NCBI RefSeq assembly: GCF_003752415.1 | Contig: NZ_RKHG01000001.1 | Span: 1,922,001-1,986,000, forward strand | Reading direction: 5' to 3' | Source: Luteococcus japonicus | GTDB lineage: Bacteria; Actinomycetota; Actinomycetes; Propionibacteriales; Propionibacteriaceae | Length of the DNA stretch: 64,000 nt | Shown here: positions 6,785-14,235 of the stretch, piece by piece | Layout: every line of letters begins with the position of its first letter | Numbering within the stretch: the stretch's first letter is position 1 | Notes under the pieces: generated by a model | The model's database searches: none | Seen by the model: the letters and a program-made list of their open reading frames with translations, nothing else | What the model was told of the DNA's origin: nothing | Translations under genes and position numbers: made by a program

Positions 6785-8059
6785 TCACGAGAGGCGATCG
6801 CGGCCGATCCCCTTGGGGAGCCCGATCCGGGCGGCGAAGATCGCCATCCAGCCAGCTCCGGCAACGGCCACTGCCCCGATGGCCAGCACCGCGGCCTGGA
6901 CGCTCGCCGTCGCCACCAGCAGGGAGATCAGCAGCGGGCCACCGAGTACGCCGACATTGCTGAACAGGGCCCAGACGCCCAGGAAGCGCCCTCGACCCTG
7001 AGCCGGGCTGAGGTCCGCACCGATGGTCATGTTCACCCCGGCGCCCAGGCCATTGCCGACGGCCATCACGACGACGGCGAGCACCATCCCCGGGATCCCC
7101 AGCCAGCGGGTGAGTGGCACCATCAGCAGGAATCCGGAGCCGTAGACCAGCAGGCAGGTGACCAGGATCACCGCCCGCCCCAGGCGGTCCTTGAGGTAGC
7201 CGCCGGGGAACATCAAGACGATCTCGATGGCCGCCCCCACGGCGATCAGCAGGGAGATGGATGACTCGTCCAGCCCGACGCTCACTCCCCACAGCTGCAC
7301 GATGACGGGTTGGGCAACGCGCGCGACGGCCAAGGTCGTGATGGCGACGCCCGCCAAGATGACGGCACTCCAGCGCACCCCCACCATCAGCGTGGCCTCG
7401 ACAGGCTCGGCCGGCGAGTCCCCGCTCCCGGCCAGCGAGCTCTCCATCCCGTTCCCCGAGCTTGTCGAGGGGCCCTCGGCCACCGCCCCCGTCGGGCTGT
7501 ACAGGATGGCCACCGCGAGCACGGCGCACGCCACGCTCAGCACGTAGACGCTCCACAGCGGCAACCACAGCAGCAGGACTCCACCGACCAGCGGGCCGAT
7601 CAGGTTCCCGACGCGCATCGTGCCGCCCAGAGCGGTCATGGCCCGGCCCACCTCATGGGCTTCGACGTGGTCGGCGGTATAGGCCTGCCGGGCCAGGCTC
7701 CAGACATTCATCGCGGGGGCGCGGCCGAAGGATGCCGCCATGAACAGGGCCAGTGCGCCGCGCCCACCCCAGGCCAGGGCCGCGACGGTGACCAGGGTGA
7801 AGGACCCGATCACGGTCGTCGCCAGCAACATCGCGTGCTTGTCGCCCACGCGGTCGATCAGCCGGCCGGCGTGCACCGTCGTCGCCAGACCAATGCCGCC
7901 CAGGATGGCGACGATGGCCGCGGCCAGCGAGGCCGAGGCCCCCAGCTGCATCGCGGCCAAGACCTGCACGGGGACCGTCGCCCCACCCGCGACGCCGATC
8001 AGCAGCGACGGTGCGAGGATCGGCCAGAAGAGCCGTCGGTAGAGGGTGGGTGCGCGCAC
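6785..8059 (-). CDS. MFS transporter with a repeat-derived insertion in the central loop
   Basis: The 424-aa protein has about 12 membrane helices and the loop motif GRLIDRVGDK in the first half with a matching GGYLKDRLGR in the second, typical of major facilitator carriers. The substrate is unknown. Between helices 6 and 7 lies a hydrophilic stretch, GPSTSSGNGMESS to SPAEPVEA, encoded by a palindromic repeat pair (7396-7472). The cytoplasmic loop evidently tolerates the insertion. The start is taken as GTG at 8059, leaving 34 bp after the ABC gene; upstream in-frame codons are also possible. It follows the ABC importer and may share its mRNA. Confidence 0.75.
   Translation of the reverse strand: MRAPTLYRRLFWPILAPSLLIGVAGGATVPVQVLAAMQLGASASLAAAIVAILGGIGLATTVHAGRLIDRVGDKHAMLLATTVIGSFTLVTVAALAWGGRGALALFMAASFGRAPAMNVWSLARQAYTADHVEAHEVGRAMTALGGTMRVGNLIGPLVGGVLLLWLPLWSVYVLSVACAVLAVAILYSPTGAVAEGPSTSSGNGMESSLAGSGDSPAEPVEATLMVGVRWSAVILAGVAITTLAVARVAQPVIVQLWGVSVGLDESSISLLIAVGAAIEIVLMFPGGYLKDRLGRAVILVTCLLVYGSGFLLMVPLTRWLGIPGMVLAVVVMAVGNGLGAGVNMTIGADLSPAQGRGRFLGVWALFSNVGVLGGPLLISLLVATASVQAAVLAIGAVAVAGAGWMAIFAARIGLPKGIGRDRLS
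7396..7472. repeat. paired palindromic repeat inside the MFS gene
   Basis: CCTCGACAGGCTCGG (7396-7410) and its inverted partner with one change, CCGAGCTTGTCGAGG (7455-7469), lie 44 bp apart. The right-hand copy continues as CGTTCCCCGAG. The pair is in frame and is read as amino acids in the transporter's central loop. Confidence 0.8.
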
Positions 8060-8093
8060 TCCGCCAACTCTGCCATGAGCCGCGATGGAGGGA

Positions 8094-9008
8094 TCAGACC
8101 TGCAACTCGTGGGCCAGGGCATCCAGCTCGGCGCCGCCGGCCATCTCCCCGGTCAGCTGGTTCAGCGTGATCGACTCCTTGGTGCCGTCCAGGCTCACCC
8201 TGCCCAGTTTCAGCACGACGAAGTGGTCCCCCACCAGCCAGGCATGGTTCGGGTTGTGGGTGATGAAGACCACCGCGACACCGGCCTCCCGAGCGCGTGC
8301 GATGTACTTCAGCACGACGCCGGACTGCTTCACGCCCAGTGCCGCAGTGGGCTCGTCCAGCACCAGCACCTTGGCGCCGAAGTGCACGGCCCGGGCGATG
8401 GCGACGCACTGCCGCTGCCCGCCCGACAGGGAGCCGACGGGAGTCTCCAGGTCCGGGATGTCGATCCCCATCCGCCGCATCGCGTCGGAGGTGATCTCCT
8501 TCATCCGGGCGATGTCCAGCCGCCCGAAGGGCCTGCGGGTCAGTTCGTTGCCCAGGAAGAAGTTGCGCCACACCGCCATCAGCGGGGCCAGCGCCAGGTC
8601 CTGGTAGACGGTTGCGATCCCGGCCGCCTGCGCATCGCGCGGCGAAGTGAAGCGCGTCGAGCTGCCGTTGACCAGCAGTTCACCCTGGCTGTGTTCGTGC
8701 AACCCGGCGATGATCTTGATCAGCGTGGACTTGCCGGCGCCATTGTCACCCAGCACACAGGTGACCTCGCCTGCGCGGGCGACGAGGTTCACCCCGCGCA
8801 GCGCCTCGACATTGCCATAGCTCTTCCCCGCGTCACGCAGTTCCAGGATGGGGGCCTCGACAGGCTCGGCCGCCGTGCTTGCGTCGGATGCCGGCGAAAC
8901 GGCGTCTTCCTGAGACGAGCGCAGCTCCGAGCCTGCGAGGAGCGAGGCGCGCGAGTCCTGCGGGGGGTCCAAGGGGGGTCGTCCCCCCTTGCTTGGTACC
9001 GAGCTCAT
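8094..9008 (-). CDS. sugar ABC transporter, ATP-binding subunit
   Basis: This 304-aa ATPase has a single ABC domain: Walker A GDNGAGKST (87-95), Q-loop near 136, signature LSGGQ (194-198), Walker B VLVLDEP (D218, E219). It powers uptake with the permease and binding protein encoded upstream. Most carbohydrate ATPases of this class either have two ABC domains (MglA/RbsA) or start near the beta-strand ILELRDAGKSYG. Here an extra 51 residues precede it, rich in Ser, Pro and Glu and ending AEPVEAP, encoded by repeat-like DNA. The ATG overlaps the permease stop (ATGA). Inositol or another cyclitol is a plausible substrate from context only. Confidence 0.85.
   Translation of the reverse strand: MSSVPSKGGRPPLDPPQDSRASLLAGSELRSSQEDAVSPASDASTAAEPVEAPILELRDAGKSYGNVEALRGVNLVARAGEVTCVLGDNGAGKSTLIKIIAGLHEHSQGELLVNGSSTRFTSPRDAQAAGIATVYQDLALAPLMAVWRNFFLGNELTRRPFGRLDIARMKEITSDAMRRMGIDIPDLETPVGSLSGGQRQCVAIARAVHFGAKVLVLDEPTAALGVKQSGVVLKYIARAREAGVAVVFITHNPNHAWLVGDHFVVLKLGRVSLDGTKESITLNQLTGEMAGGAELDALAHELQV
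8855..8869. repeat. palindromic repeat half in the ABC ATPase gene
   Basis: CCTCGACAGGCTCGG is identical to the copies at 7396, 10066 and 20012. Read on the minus strand it contributes AEPVEA to the N-terminal extension of the ATPase. A separate hairpin, CAAGGGGGG/CCCCCCTTG, lies at 8970-8991 within the same extension. Confidence 0.75.
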
Positions 9009-10114
9009 CGCTGTTCCGCCTTTCGCTTCAGCCAGACGTTCAGCAGCGTGGAGGCCAGCAGCATCACGCCGAGGAAGGTCTTGAACCAGTCGGGATTCCA
9101 GCCGGCGTAGTTGATGCCCAACTGGGTCATGCCGTAGATCAGGGCACCGACGGAGGCACCGACCACGGACCCGAATCCGCCGTTCATCAGGCAGCCACCG
9201 ATCACCGCGGCGATGATGTAGATGAACTCCTTGCCGATGCCCTCACCGGACTGGACGACGCCGTAGCCGAAGAGCAGGTGCATACCGCTGAGCCAGGCGC
9301 AGAAGGCGACGAAGAGGTAGAGCGCCACCTTGGTGCGGCGCACCGGGACGCCCGAGGCGCGCGCGGCATCCTCGTCGCCGCCGACGGCCAGCACCCAGTT
9401 GCCCTGCCGGGTGCGCAGCATGATCCAGGCGCCCAGCATGGTCAGCAGCAGCCAGAAGAGCAGGGTGATGCGCAGCGTGATGCTGTGCCCCGCCACCTGC
9501 AACGCGAACTGCGAGGCGAAGACGCGACGGGCGGACTCCGAGCCCTGCATGTCCGCGATCTGGTGGGTGGACACGTTTCCGGTGACCCACCGTGTCAGGC
9601 CGAGGTTCATGCCCTGGAGCACGAAGAAGGTGCTCAGGGTGGTGAGGAAGCTGGGCAGTTTGGTGCGCACCAGAAGGAGCCCGTTGACCAGCCCGACGGC
9701 GAGGGTCACCAGCAGGGCAAGGCCCACCGCGGCCCAGACATTGAGGTTGAACCACCAGCCCAGCAGTGCGGCGGCCAGACCGGCCGTGGTGACCAGGACG
9801 CCGGCCGACAGGTCGAACTCGCCACCGATCATCAGCATGGCGATGGGCACGGCCATCATGCCGATCGTCGAGGCCTGGTAGAGGATCGTGCCGATGTTGT
9901 CGAGGTTGCGGAAGCTGGGCGCGACGGCCAGGAAGAAGACCATGATCGCGAAGCCACCCACCAGCGAGCCGATCTCCGGACGCACCAGCAGCCTGGTCAT
10001 CATGCTCCGGCGGCGAGTCCGGTCGTCGGCGTCACCAGTCCCCGTTCCCCGAGCCTGTCGAGGGGCCTCGACAGGCTCGGCCACCGTGGTGGCACTGGAC
10101 GTGTCCGCACTCAT
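9005..10114 (-). CDS. sugar ABC transporter, permease subunit
   Basis: The 369-aa permease is of the RbsC/FrcC type, with about ten membrane segments and the conserved GGEFDLSAG motif near residue 98. The first 35 residues (MSADTSSATTVAEPVEAP onwards) are hydrophilic and stem largely from the palindromic repeat at 10043-10080. The start is ATG at 10114, overlapping the binding-protein stop by 4 bp (ATGA). With the ATPase and the lipoprotein it forms a complete importer for a monosaccharide or cyclitol. Confidence 0.85.
   Translation of the reverse strand: MSADTSSATTVAEPVEAPRQARGTGTGDADDRTRRRSMMTRLLVRPEIGSLVGGFAIMVFFLAVAPSFRNLDNIGTILYQASTIGMMAVPIAMLMIGGEFDLSAGVLVTTAGLAAALLGWWFNLNVWAAVGLALLVTLAVGLVNGLLLVRTKLPSFLTTLSTFFVLQGMNLGLTRWVTGNVSTHQIADMQGSESARRVFASQFALQVAGHSITLRITLLFWLLLTMLGAWIMLRTRQGNWVLAVGGDEDAARASGVPVRRTKVALYLFVAFCAWLSGMHLLFGYGVVQSGEGIGKEFIYIIAAVIGGCLMNGGFGSVVGASVGALIYGMTQLGINYAGWNPDWFKTFLGVMLLASTLLNVWLKRKAEQR
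10043..10080. repeat. near-perfect palindrome made of two head-to-head repeat halves
   Basis: CCGAGCCTGTCGAGG (10049-10063) and CCTCGACAGGCTCGG (10066-10080) are perfect reverse complements separated by two G residues. Together they make a 15-bp stem. The left copy carries the extra CGTTCC arm seen at 7451 and, inverted, at 46462. The element lies in frame in the permease gene. Confidence 0.85.
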
Positions 10115-11091
10115 CGCTTGCCCGCCGCCGCGTAGGTGGCGATGGCGTCCACATTGGACTTGTCGACGAAGGCCGGCCCGGTCAGCGTCGCCGTACCGCC
10201 ACCGATGGAATTGCCGTTGGTCTTGTACAGCCACAGCGCGTCGACGGCGAGGTATCCCTGCAGGTAGGGCTGCTGGTCGACGGCGAAGGCGACGCTGCCG
10301 TCCTGGATGGCCTTGACCAGTTCGGCATTGGTGTCGAAGGTGGCGATCCGTGCGCTGGAGCCGGCCTCCTTGACGGACTTCACGGCGGTCAGCGCGACGG
10401 CGGCCTTGAGCCCGAGGACGGTGTCGATCTGCTTGTCCTGCTGGAGCTTGGCGGTGACCTTGGTCTGGACGTCGGCGATGTCCGTGCCGGTGACGTAGAG
10501 GTTCTCCGTGGTCGGCATCACCTGCTTGACGCCGGCACAGCGCGACTCATTGCCCACATTGCCCTGCTCGTGCAGGATGCACAGCACCTTCTTCGCGCCG
10601 TCGGCCTTCAGTTTCTCGCCGGTCTTCTGCCCGGCGACCTTGTCCTCCTGTCCGAAGAAGCCCTGCACGCCCAGGCCCTGCCAGACATCGACGCCGCCGT
10701 TGATGGCGGTGACGGGGATCCCGGCCTTGACTGCGGACTTCACGGCCGACGACATCTGTTCGGGCTTGCTCAGGGTCACGGCGATGCCGTCCACCTTCTT
10801 GTCGACGGCGGCGTTGACCAGGTTGGCCTGCTCGGCACCCTCCGGGCTGGCTTGGTACTCCAGGGCGATGCAGTCCTTCTTGGCGGCATCCTCGGCACCC
10901 TTGCGGACGAGGTCCCAGAAGTCGTCGCCGGGGGCGGAGTGGGTGATCATCGTCACCGTCATGGTGGTGCTGGTGCAGCCGCCCGCCGAGGCCGACTTCT
11001 CGGCGGCGGCGCGCCCGCCGGTGGCGGAGCAGCCGGTGCCGAGCAGCAGGGCGGCCACGGCGATGGCTGTGGTGACGAGGTGTGACTTCAC
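10111..11091 (-). CDS. sugar ABC transporter, substrate-binding lipoprotein
   Basis: The 326-aa periplasmic-binding-protein-like lipoprotein (RbsB/FrcB type) captures the substrate outside the membrane. The N-terminus KSHLVTTAIAVAALLLGTGC is a lipoprotein signal with the acylated Cys at about residue 20. The mature part shows the type-1 binding fold (VDGIAVTLS, GIPVTAINGG, DTNAELVKAIQDGSVAFAVDQQPYLQGY). GTG at 11091 was chosen because GGAGGA lies 4 nt before it and the signal peptide then has normal length. It is the first gene of the importer operon, divergent from a GntR regulator. Confidence 0.87.
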   Translation of the reverse strand: MKSHLVTTAIAVAALLLGTGCSATGGRAAAEKSASAGGCTSTTMTVTMITHSAPGDDFWDLVRKGAEDAAKKDCIALEYQASPEGAEQANLVNAAVDKKVDGIAVTLSKPEQMSSAVKSAVKAGIPVTAINGGVDVWQGLGVQGFFGQEDKVAGQKTGEKLKADGAKKVLCILHEQGNVGNESRCAGVKQVMPTTENLYVTGTDIADVQTKVTAKLQQDKQIDTVLGLKAAVALTAVKSVKEAGSSARIATFDTNAELVKAIQDGSVAFAVDQQPYLQGYLAVDALWLYKTNGNSIGGGTATLTGPAFVDKSNVDAIATYAAAGKR

Positions 11092-11110
11092 GGGTCCTCC
11101 GACGATCAGG

Positions 11111-11136
11111 GGTGACAAAGGTCCAACATTGTCACC
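11111..11136. promoter_or_regulatory. inverted-repeat operator between the importer and GntR genes
   Basis: GGTGACAA and TTGTCACC are perfect reverse complements separated by 10 bp. They lie in the 69-bp gap between divergent starts, a strong candidate binding site for the adjacent GntR regulator. The half sites resemble the TTGTC halves of the iol operator but point outward rather than inward. Confidence 0.6.
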
Positions 11137-11160
11137 TTACCCGAGGACGCTGCTAGCTTG

Positions 11161-11907
11161 ATGCCCATGCCCAGGACCCTCCCGGTGGTGGTGGACCGCA
11201 ACAGCCCCGTCCCGCTCTACCATCAGCTCGCCGAGCAGTGGGCCAGTGCCATCTCCAGCGGCGCCCTCAAACCGGGCGATCCCTTCGAGAACGAACTCGC
11301 CCTGGTAGCGCGCCTGCACCTGTCGCGTCCCACCATCCGCAAGGCCATCAACGAGCTGGTCCGTCAGGGCATGCTCGTGCGACGTCGCGGGGTCGGGACA
11401 CACGTCGCGAGCCAGGTGGTGGGCAAGCAGAACTCCCTGACGACGCTCTTCGACGAGTTGCAGGGCGCCGGCCGCAAGCCCCGCACCCAGGTGCTGCGGA
11501 TGCAGGCATCCCGCCCCAACCGGACCGCAGCCGAGGCGCTGGGGCTGCGCCCCGGAACCCCGCTGGTCTACCTGGAGAGGCTGCGTTTCAGCGACGGGCA
11601 GCCGTTGGTGCTGCTGCGCAGCTGGTTGCCGCCGGTCTTCCACGACGTGTGTGCCGACGACTTCGCGGACCGCAGCCTGTACTCCGTGCTGTCCGAGCGT
11701 GGACACGAGAAGGCGGAGGCACGGCAGCGGATCGGAGCCCGGATGGCCACCGCCCGGGAGCGGCACCTGCTGGACCTGACCCGGGCCGATGCGGTGCTCA
11801 CCGTCGAGTGGCTGAGCCGCGACGCGGACGGGATGGCCCTGGAGTTCGGTGAACACTCCTACCGCGGCGACTCCTACGTTCTGGACATGGACCTGCGACG
11901 GGATTGA
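11161..11907 (+). CDS. GntR-family (HutC/UTRA) transcriptional regulator
   Basis: The 248-aa protein has an N-terminal winged helix (LHLSRPTIRKAINELVRQGM) and a UTRA ligand-binding domain. It is clearly paralogous to the regulator at 1183 (both begin their domain DRNSP.PLY.Q). It presumably controls the divergent ABC importer and itself. A -10-like TAGCTT sits at 11154-11159, so the transcript may start about at the ATG at 11167 and be leaderless. I give the ATG at 11161 as the longer option. Confidence 0.8.
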   Translation: MPMPRTLPVVVDRNSPVPLYHQLAEQWASAISSGALKPGDPFENELALVARLHLSRPTIRKAINELVRQGMLVRRRGVGTHVASQVVGKQNSLTTLFDELQGAGRKPRTQVLRMQASRPNRTAAEALGLRPGTPLVYLERLRFSDGQPLVLLRSWLPPVFHDVCADDFADRSLYSVLSERGHEKAEARQRIGARMATARERHLLDLTRADAVLTVEWLSRDADGMALEFGEHSYRGDSYVLDMDLRRD

Positions 11908-11910
11908 GCC

Positions 11911-12519
11911 TCAGGCGAAGGTCTTGTAGACGTCATTGGTGAGCTGGGCCAGCTCCGCGGGCTTCGACAGGTCAGTGCCCTGCACCCACAGCACGCCGCC
12001 GTCGAGCGGGGCGAAGCAGCTGGTCACGCCCTCCGCCTTGCCACAGGTGGACATTCCCTCGGTGCTCTTGCCGGTGAGCTTTGCCGTGACGGTGTTGAAC
12101 TTCAACGCCGGGGACAGGGTCATCATCACCATGGCGTCCTCGGAACCGGCGGTGTACATGCCATTGCTACCGGTGTACTTGCCCACCGTGGCGGGCAATT
12201 TCGCGGTGGCGTACTTCTTGGTGCCGGCGGGCAGGCTGGCCGCCACGCTGGCCTCGACGGAAGCGCCGGCAGTGGCGGTGGCGGATGCGGGGCCGCTGGA
12301 TTCGGCGGTGACGGCCGATTCCGGGGTGCTGGCGACGCTGACCTCGTCGCTGGGGCTCTCGGAGGAGCCGGCCTCAGGTGAGGCGCTGTCGACGCTCACC
12401 GTGGTGACCTCGCGGGGACTGGCGGCGTCGGAGCCCTTCTCATCACTGCCACAGGCGCTCAATGGGGCCAGGGCCAGCAGGGCAACCAGGGGGAGGGCTG
12501 TGGTGCGACGCAGCGTCAT
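11911..12519 (-). CDS. secreted lipoprotein, unknown function
   Basis: The 202-aa lipoprotein has signal peptide TLRRTTALPLVALLALAPLSAC with lipobox LSAC, then about 75 residues of Ser/Ala/Glu/Thr-rich linker, then a folded domain with two cysteines (STCGKAEGVTSC) likely joined by a disulphide. The C-terminal domain resembles small uncharacterised actinobacterial surface lipoproteins. ATG at 12519 is preceded by AAGGAGAA. It converges on the GntR gene (4-bp gap) and is divergent from the lipid operon. No function is proposed. Confidence 0.75.
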   Translation of the reverse strand: MTLRRTTALPLVALLALAPLSACGSDEKGSDAASPREVTTVSVDSASPEAGSSESPSDEVSVASTPESAVTAESSGPASATATAGASVEASVAASLPAGTKKYATAKLPATVGKYTGSNGMYTAGSEDAMVMMTLSPALKFNTVTAKLTGKSTEGMSTCGKAEGVTSCFAPLDGGVLWVQGTDLSKPAELAQLTNDVYKTFA

Positions 12520-12646
12520 GGGTTCTCCTTGAAAGCGTGCCGGGCGAGTCTTCCCGGGCCGGGCTGGTGGCCCCGATCCACCCACACTAATGGCCTCGCG
12601 GGGCGACGTGAATGCGGCACGAGGCGCGGTGCCGTAAGTTTGGGGC

Positions 12647-13432
12647 ATGGCTCAAGCACTCGTGACCGGCGGCACCTCCGGCATCGGCAAGGCCTTCGTG
12701 GAGGCATTGGCCGCCCGGGGGGATGACGTCGTGATCGTCGCACGGGACGCCGAACGGATGCAGGAACTGGCCGAGGAACTGGGCACGAAGCACGGCGTCC
12801 ACATCGAGTGGATCACGGCGGACCTCGCAAAGGCCGAGGACGTGACCCGCGTCGCGGACTGGATCGAGGACCCGGCGCACGAGCTGGACCTCGTGGTCAA
12901 CAATGCCGGCTTCGGCCTGCACGCGAAGCTGCTGGACAAGAACCAGCTGGGCACCCAGCGGCGCGCCTTCGACGTGATGGCCTGGGCAGTGCTGGAGCTC
13001 TCCGGCGCCGCCGGGCGCGCGATGGTTGCTCGTGGCCACGGCCGCATCATCAATGTCAGCTCGACGAGTTCATGGATCTTCAGCGGCAACTACTCGGCGC
13101 TCAAGGCGTGGGTGCGCAGCTACACCGAGGCCCTGAACATCGAGCTGCGCAAGAGCGGCACCGATGTTCGAGCGACGGCCCTGTGCCCAGGCTGGGTGCA
13201 CACCGAGTTCCACCAGCGCGCCGGTGTCAGCTCGGACAACCTGCCCGGCTTCGTCTGGGTGGACCCGGACCAGCTGGCCCGCGAGGCGCTGGCCGATTCG
13301 GCGGCGGGCAGGGCCATCTCCATCCCGTCGGCCAAGTGGAAGGCGGCCATCTTCGTGGCCAAGCTCCCGATCGCCACCCCCATCATCCGTACCTTGTCCA
13401 GCAAGCTCTCCTCGAGCAGGCAGAAGAAGTGA
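12647..13432 (+). CDS. short-chain dehydrogenase/reductase
   Basis: The 261-aa NAD(P)H-dependent classical SDR has GGTSGIG (8-14), NNAGFG (85-90) and a catalytic Ser139-Tyr149-Lys153 set (YSALK). The C-terminus carries a hydrophobic/basic tail that may touch the membrane. It is the first gene of an operon with an acyltransferase and an alkyl-DHAP-synthase-like gene, so a role as acyl/alkyl-DHAP or fatty-acyl reductase is inferred. The -10-like TAAGTT ends about 7 nt before the ATG, suggesting a leaderless message. Confidence 0.85.
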   Translation: MAQALVTGGTSGIGKAFVEALAARGDDVVIVARDAERMQELAEELGTKHGVHIEWITADLAKAEDVTRVADWIEDPAHELDLVVNNAGFGLHAKLLDKNQLGTQRRAFDVMAWAVLELSGAAGRAMVARGHGRIINVSSTSSWIFSGNYSALKAWVRSYTEALNIELRKSGTDVRATALCPGWVHTEFHQRAGVSSDNLPGFVWVDPDQLAREALADSAAGRAISIPSAKWKAAIFVAKLPIATPIIRTLSSKLSSSRQKK

Positions 13433-13434
13433 AC

Positions 13435-14235
13435 ATGTTCGACCGCGTCAAGTTCCCCGGCGGAGAACGCGCCCGTTACCGTTCCAAGCCGATGGCCGCC
13501 ACCCGCAGCAGCGCCCAGTTGTTGCTGCTCAAGCCCGCCATCTGGCGGCTGCTCGACGTGCACGTCATCGGCCAGGAGAACCTGGATGACCTGGATGGCG
13601 CCTTCATTGCCGTCGCAAACCACTCCAGCCACTTCGACGCTCCGCTGATCATCGGTTCGCTGCCGCGCCGGCTGTCCCAGTTCCTGTCCGCAGGTGCCGC
13701 CGCGGACTACTTCTTCGATGCCTGGTGGAAGGCCGCCCCCACGGCGCTCTTCTTCAATGCCTTCCCCGTGGACCGCAAGGGGACCCGCGGACGCAAGGGG
13801 CTGGCCGGCAACCTGCTCAGCGACGGCGTGCCGCTGATGCTCTTCCCGGAAGGAACCCGTTCCCGCACCGGAGCCATGGCCCCCTTCAAGCCGGGTGCCG
13901 CGGCCCTGTGCATCAGCCGCAATGTGCCGGCGGTGCCGATCGCCCTGGTGGGTGCGTACGCGGCATGGCCGTCGACCCAGAAGACGCTGCCGTTGAACCG
14001 GCCGACGGTGCACGTGGTGATCGGTGCGCCGATGCACCCGCACCCCGGCGAGATCGCCCACCAGTTCAATGAGAGGATGCGACGTCAGGTGCTCGAGCTG
14101 CACGACTCCACTGCCCGCGCCTACGGCATGAAGACCCTGGCGGAGTACGCACACACCGCCGCCCTGGAGAAGGCGAAGACCCAGGCCCCCCAGGACTCGA
14201 CCCCCCAGCCCCCGACCATCCAGGAGAAGCAGTGA
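13435..14235 (+). CDS. PlsC-type 1-acyl-glycerol-3-phosphate (or DHAP) acyltransferase
   Basis: The 266-aa membrane-associated acyltransferase carries the HX4D catalytic box (NHSSHFD, H63 and D68) and the FPEGTRS motif (137-143) that binds the phosphate of the acceptor. It transfers an acyl chain to a glycerol-phosphate-type acceptor in phospholipid synthesis. An in-frame GTG at 13429 overlaps the SDR stop as GTGA; the ATG at 13435 is the alternative used here. The last 25 residues are Pro/Gln-rich. Between an SDR and an AGPS-like enzyme it may act on dihydroxyacetone phosphate, but this is inference. Confidence 0.82.
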   Translation: MFDRVKFPGGERARYRSKPMAATRSSAQLLLLKPAIWRLLDVHVIGQENLDDLDGAFIAVANHSSHFDAPLIIGSLPRRLSQFLSAGAAADYFFDAWWKAAPTALFFNAFPVDRKGTRGRKGLAGNLLSDGVPLMLFPEGTRSRTGAMAPFKPGAAALCISRNVPAVPIALVGAYAAWPSTQKTLPLNRPTVHVVIGAPMHPHPGEIAHQFNERMRRQVLELHDSTARAYGMKTLAEYAHTAALEKAKTQAPQDSTPQPPTIQEKQ

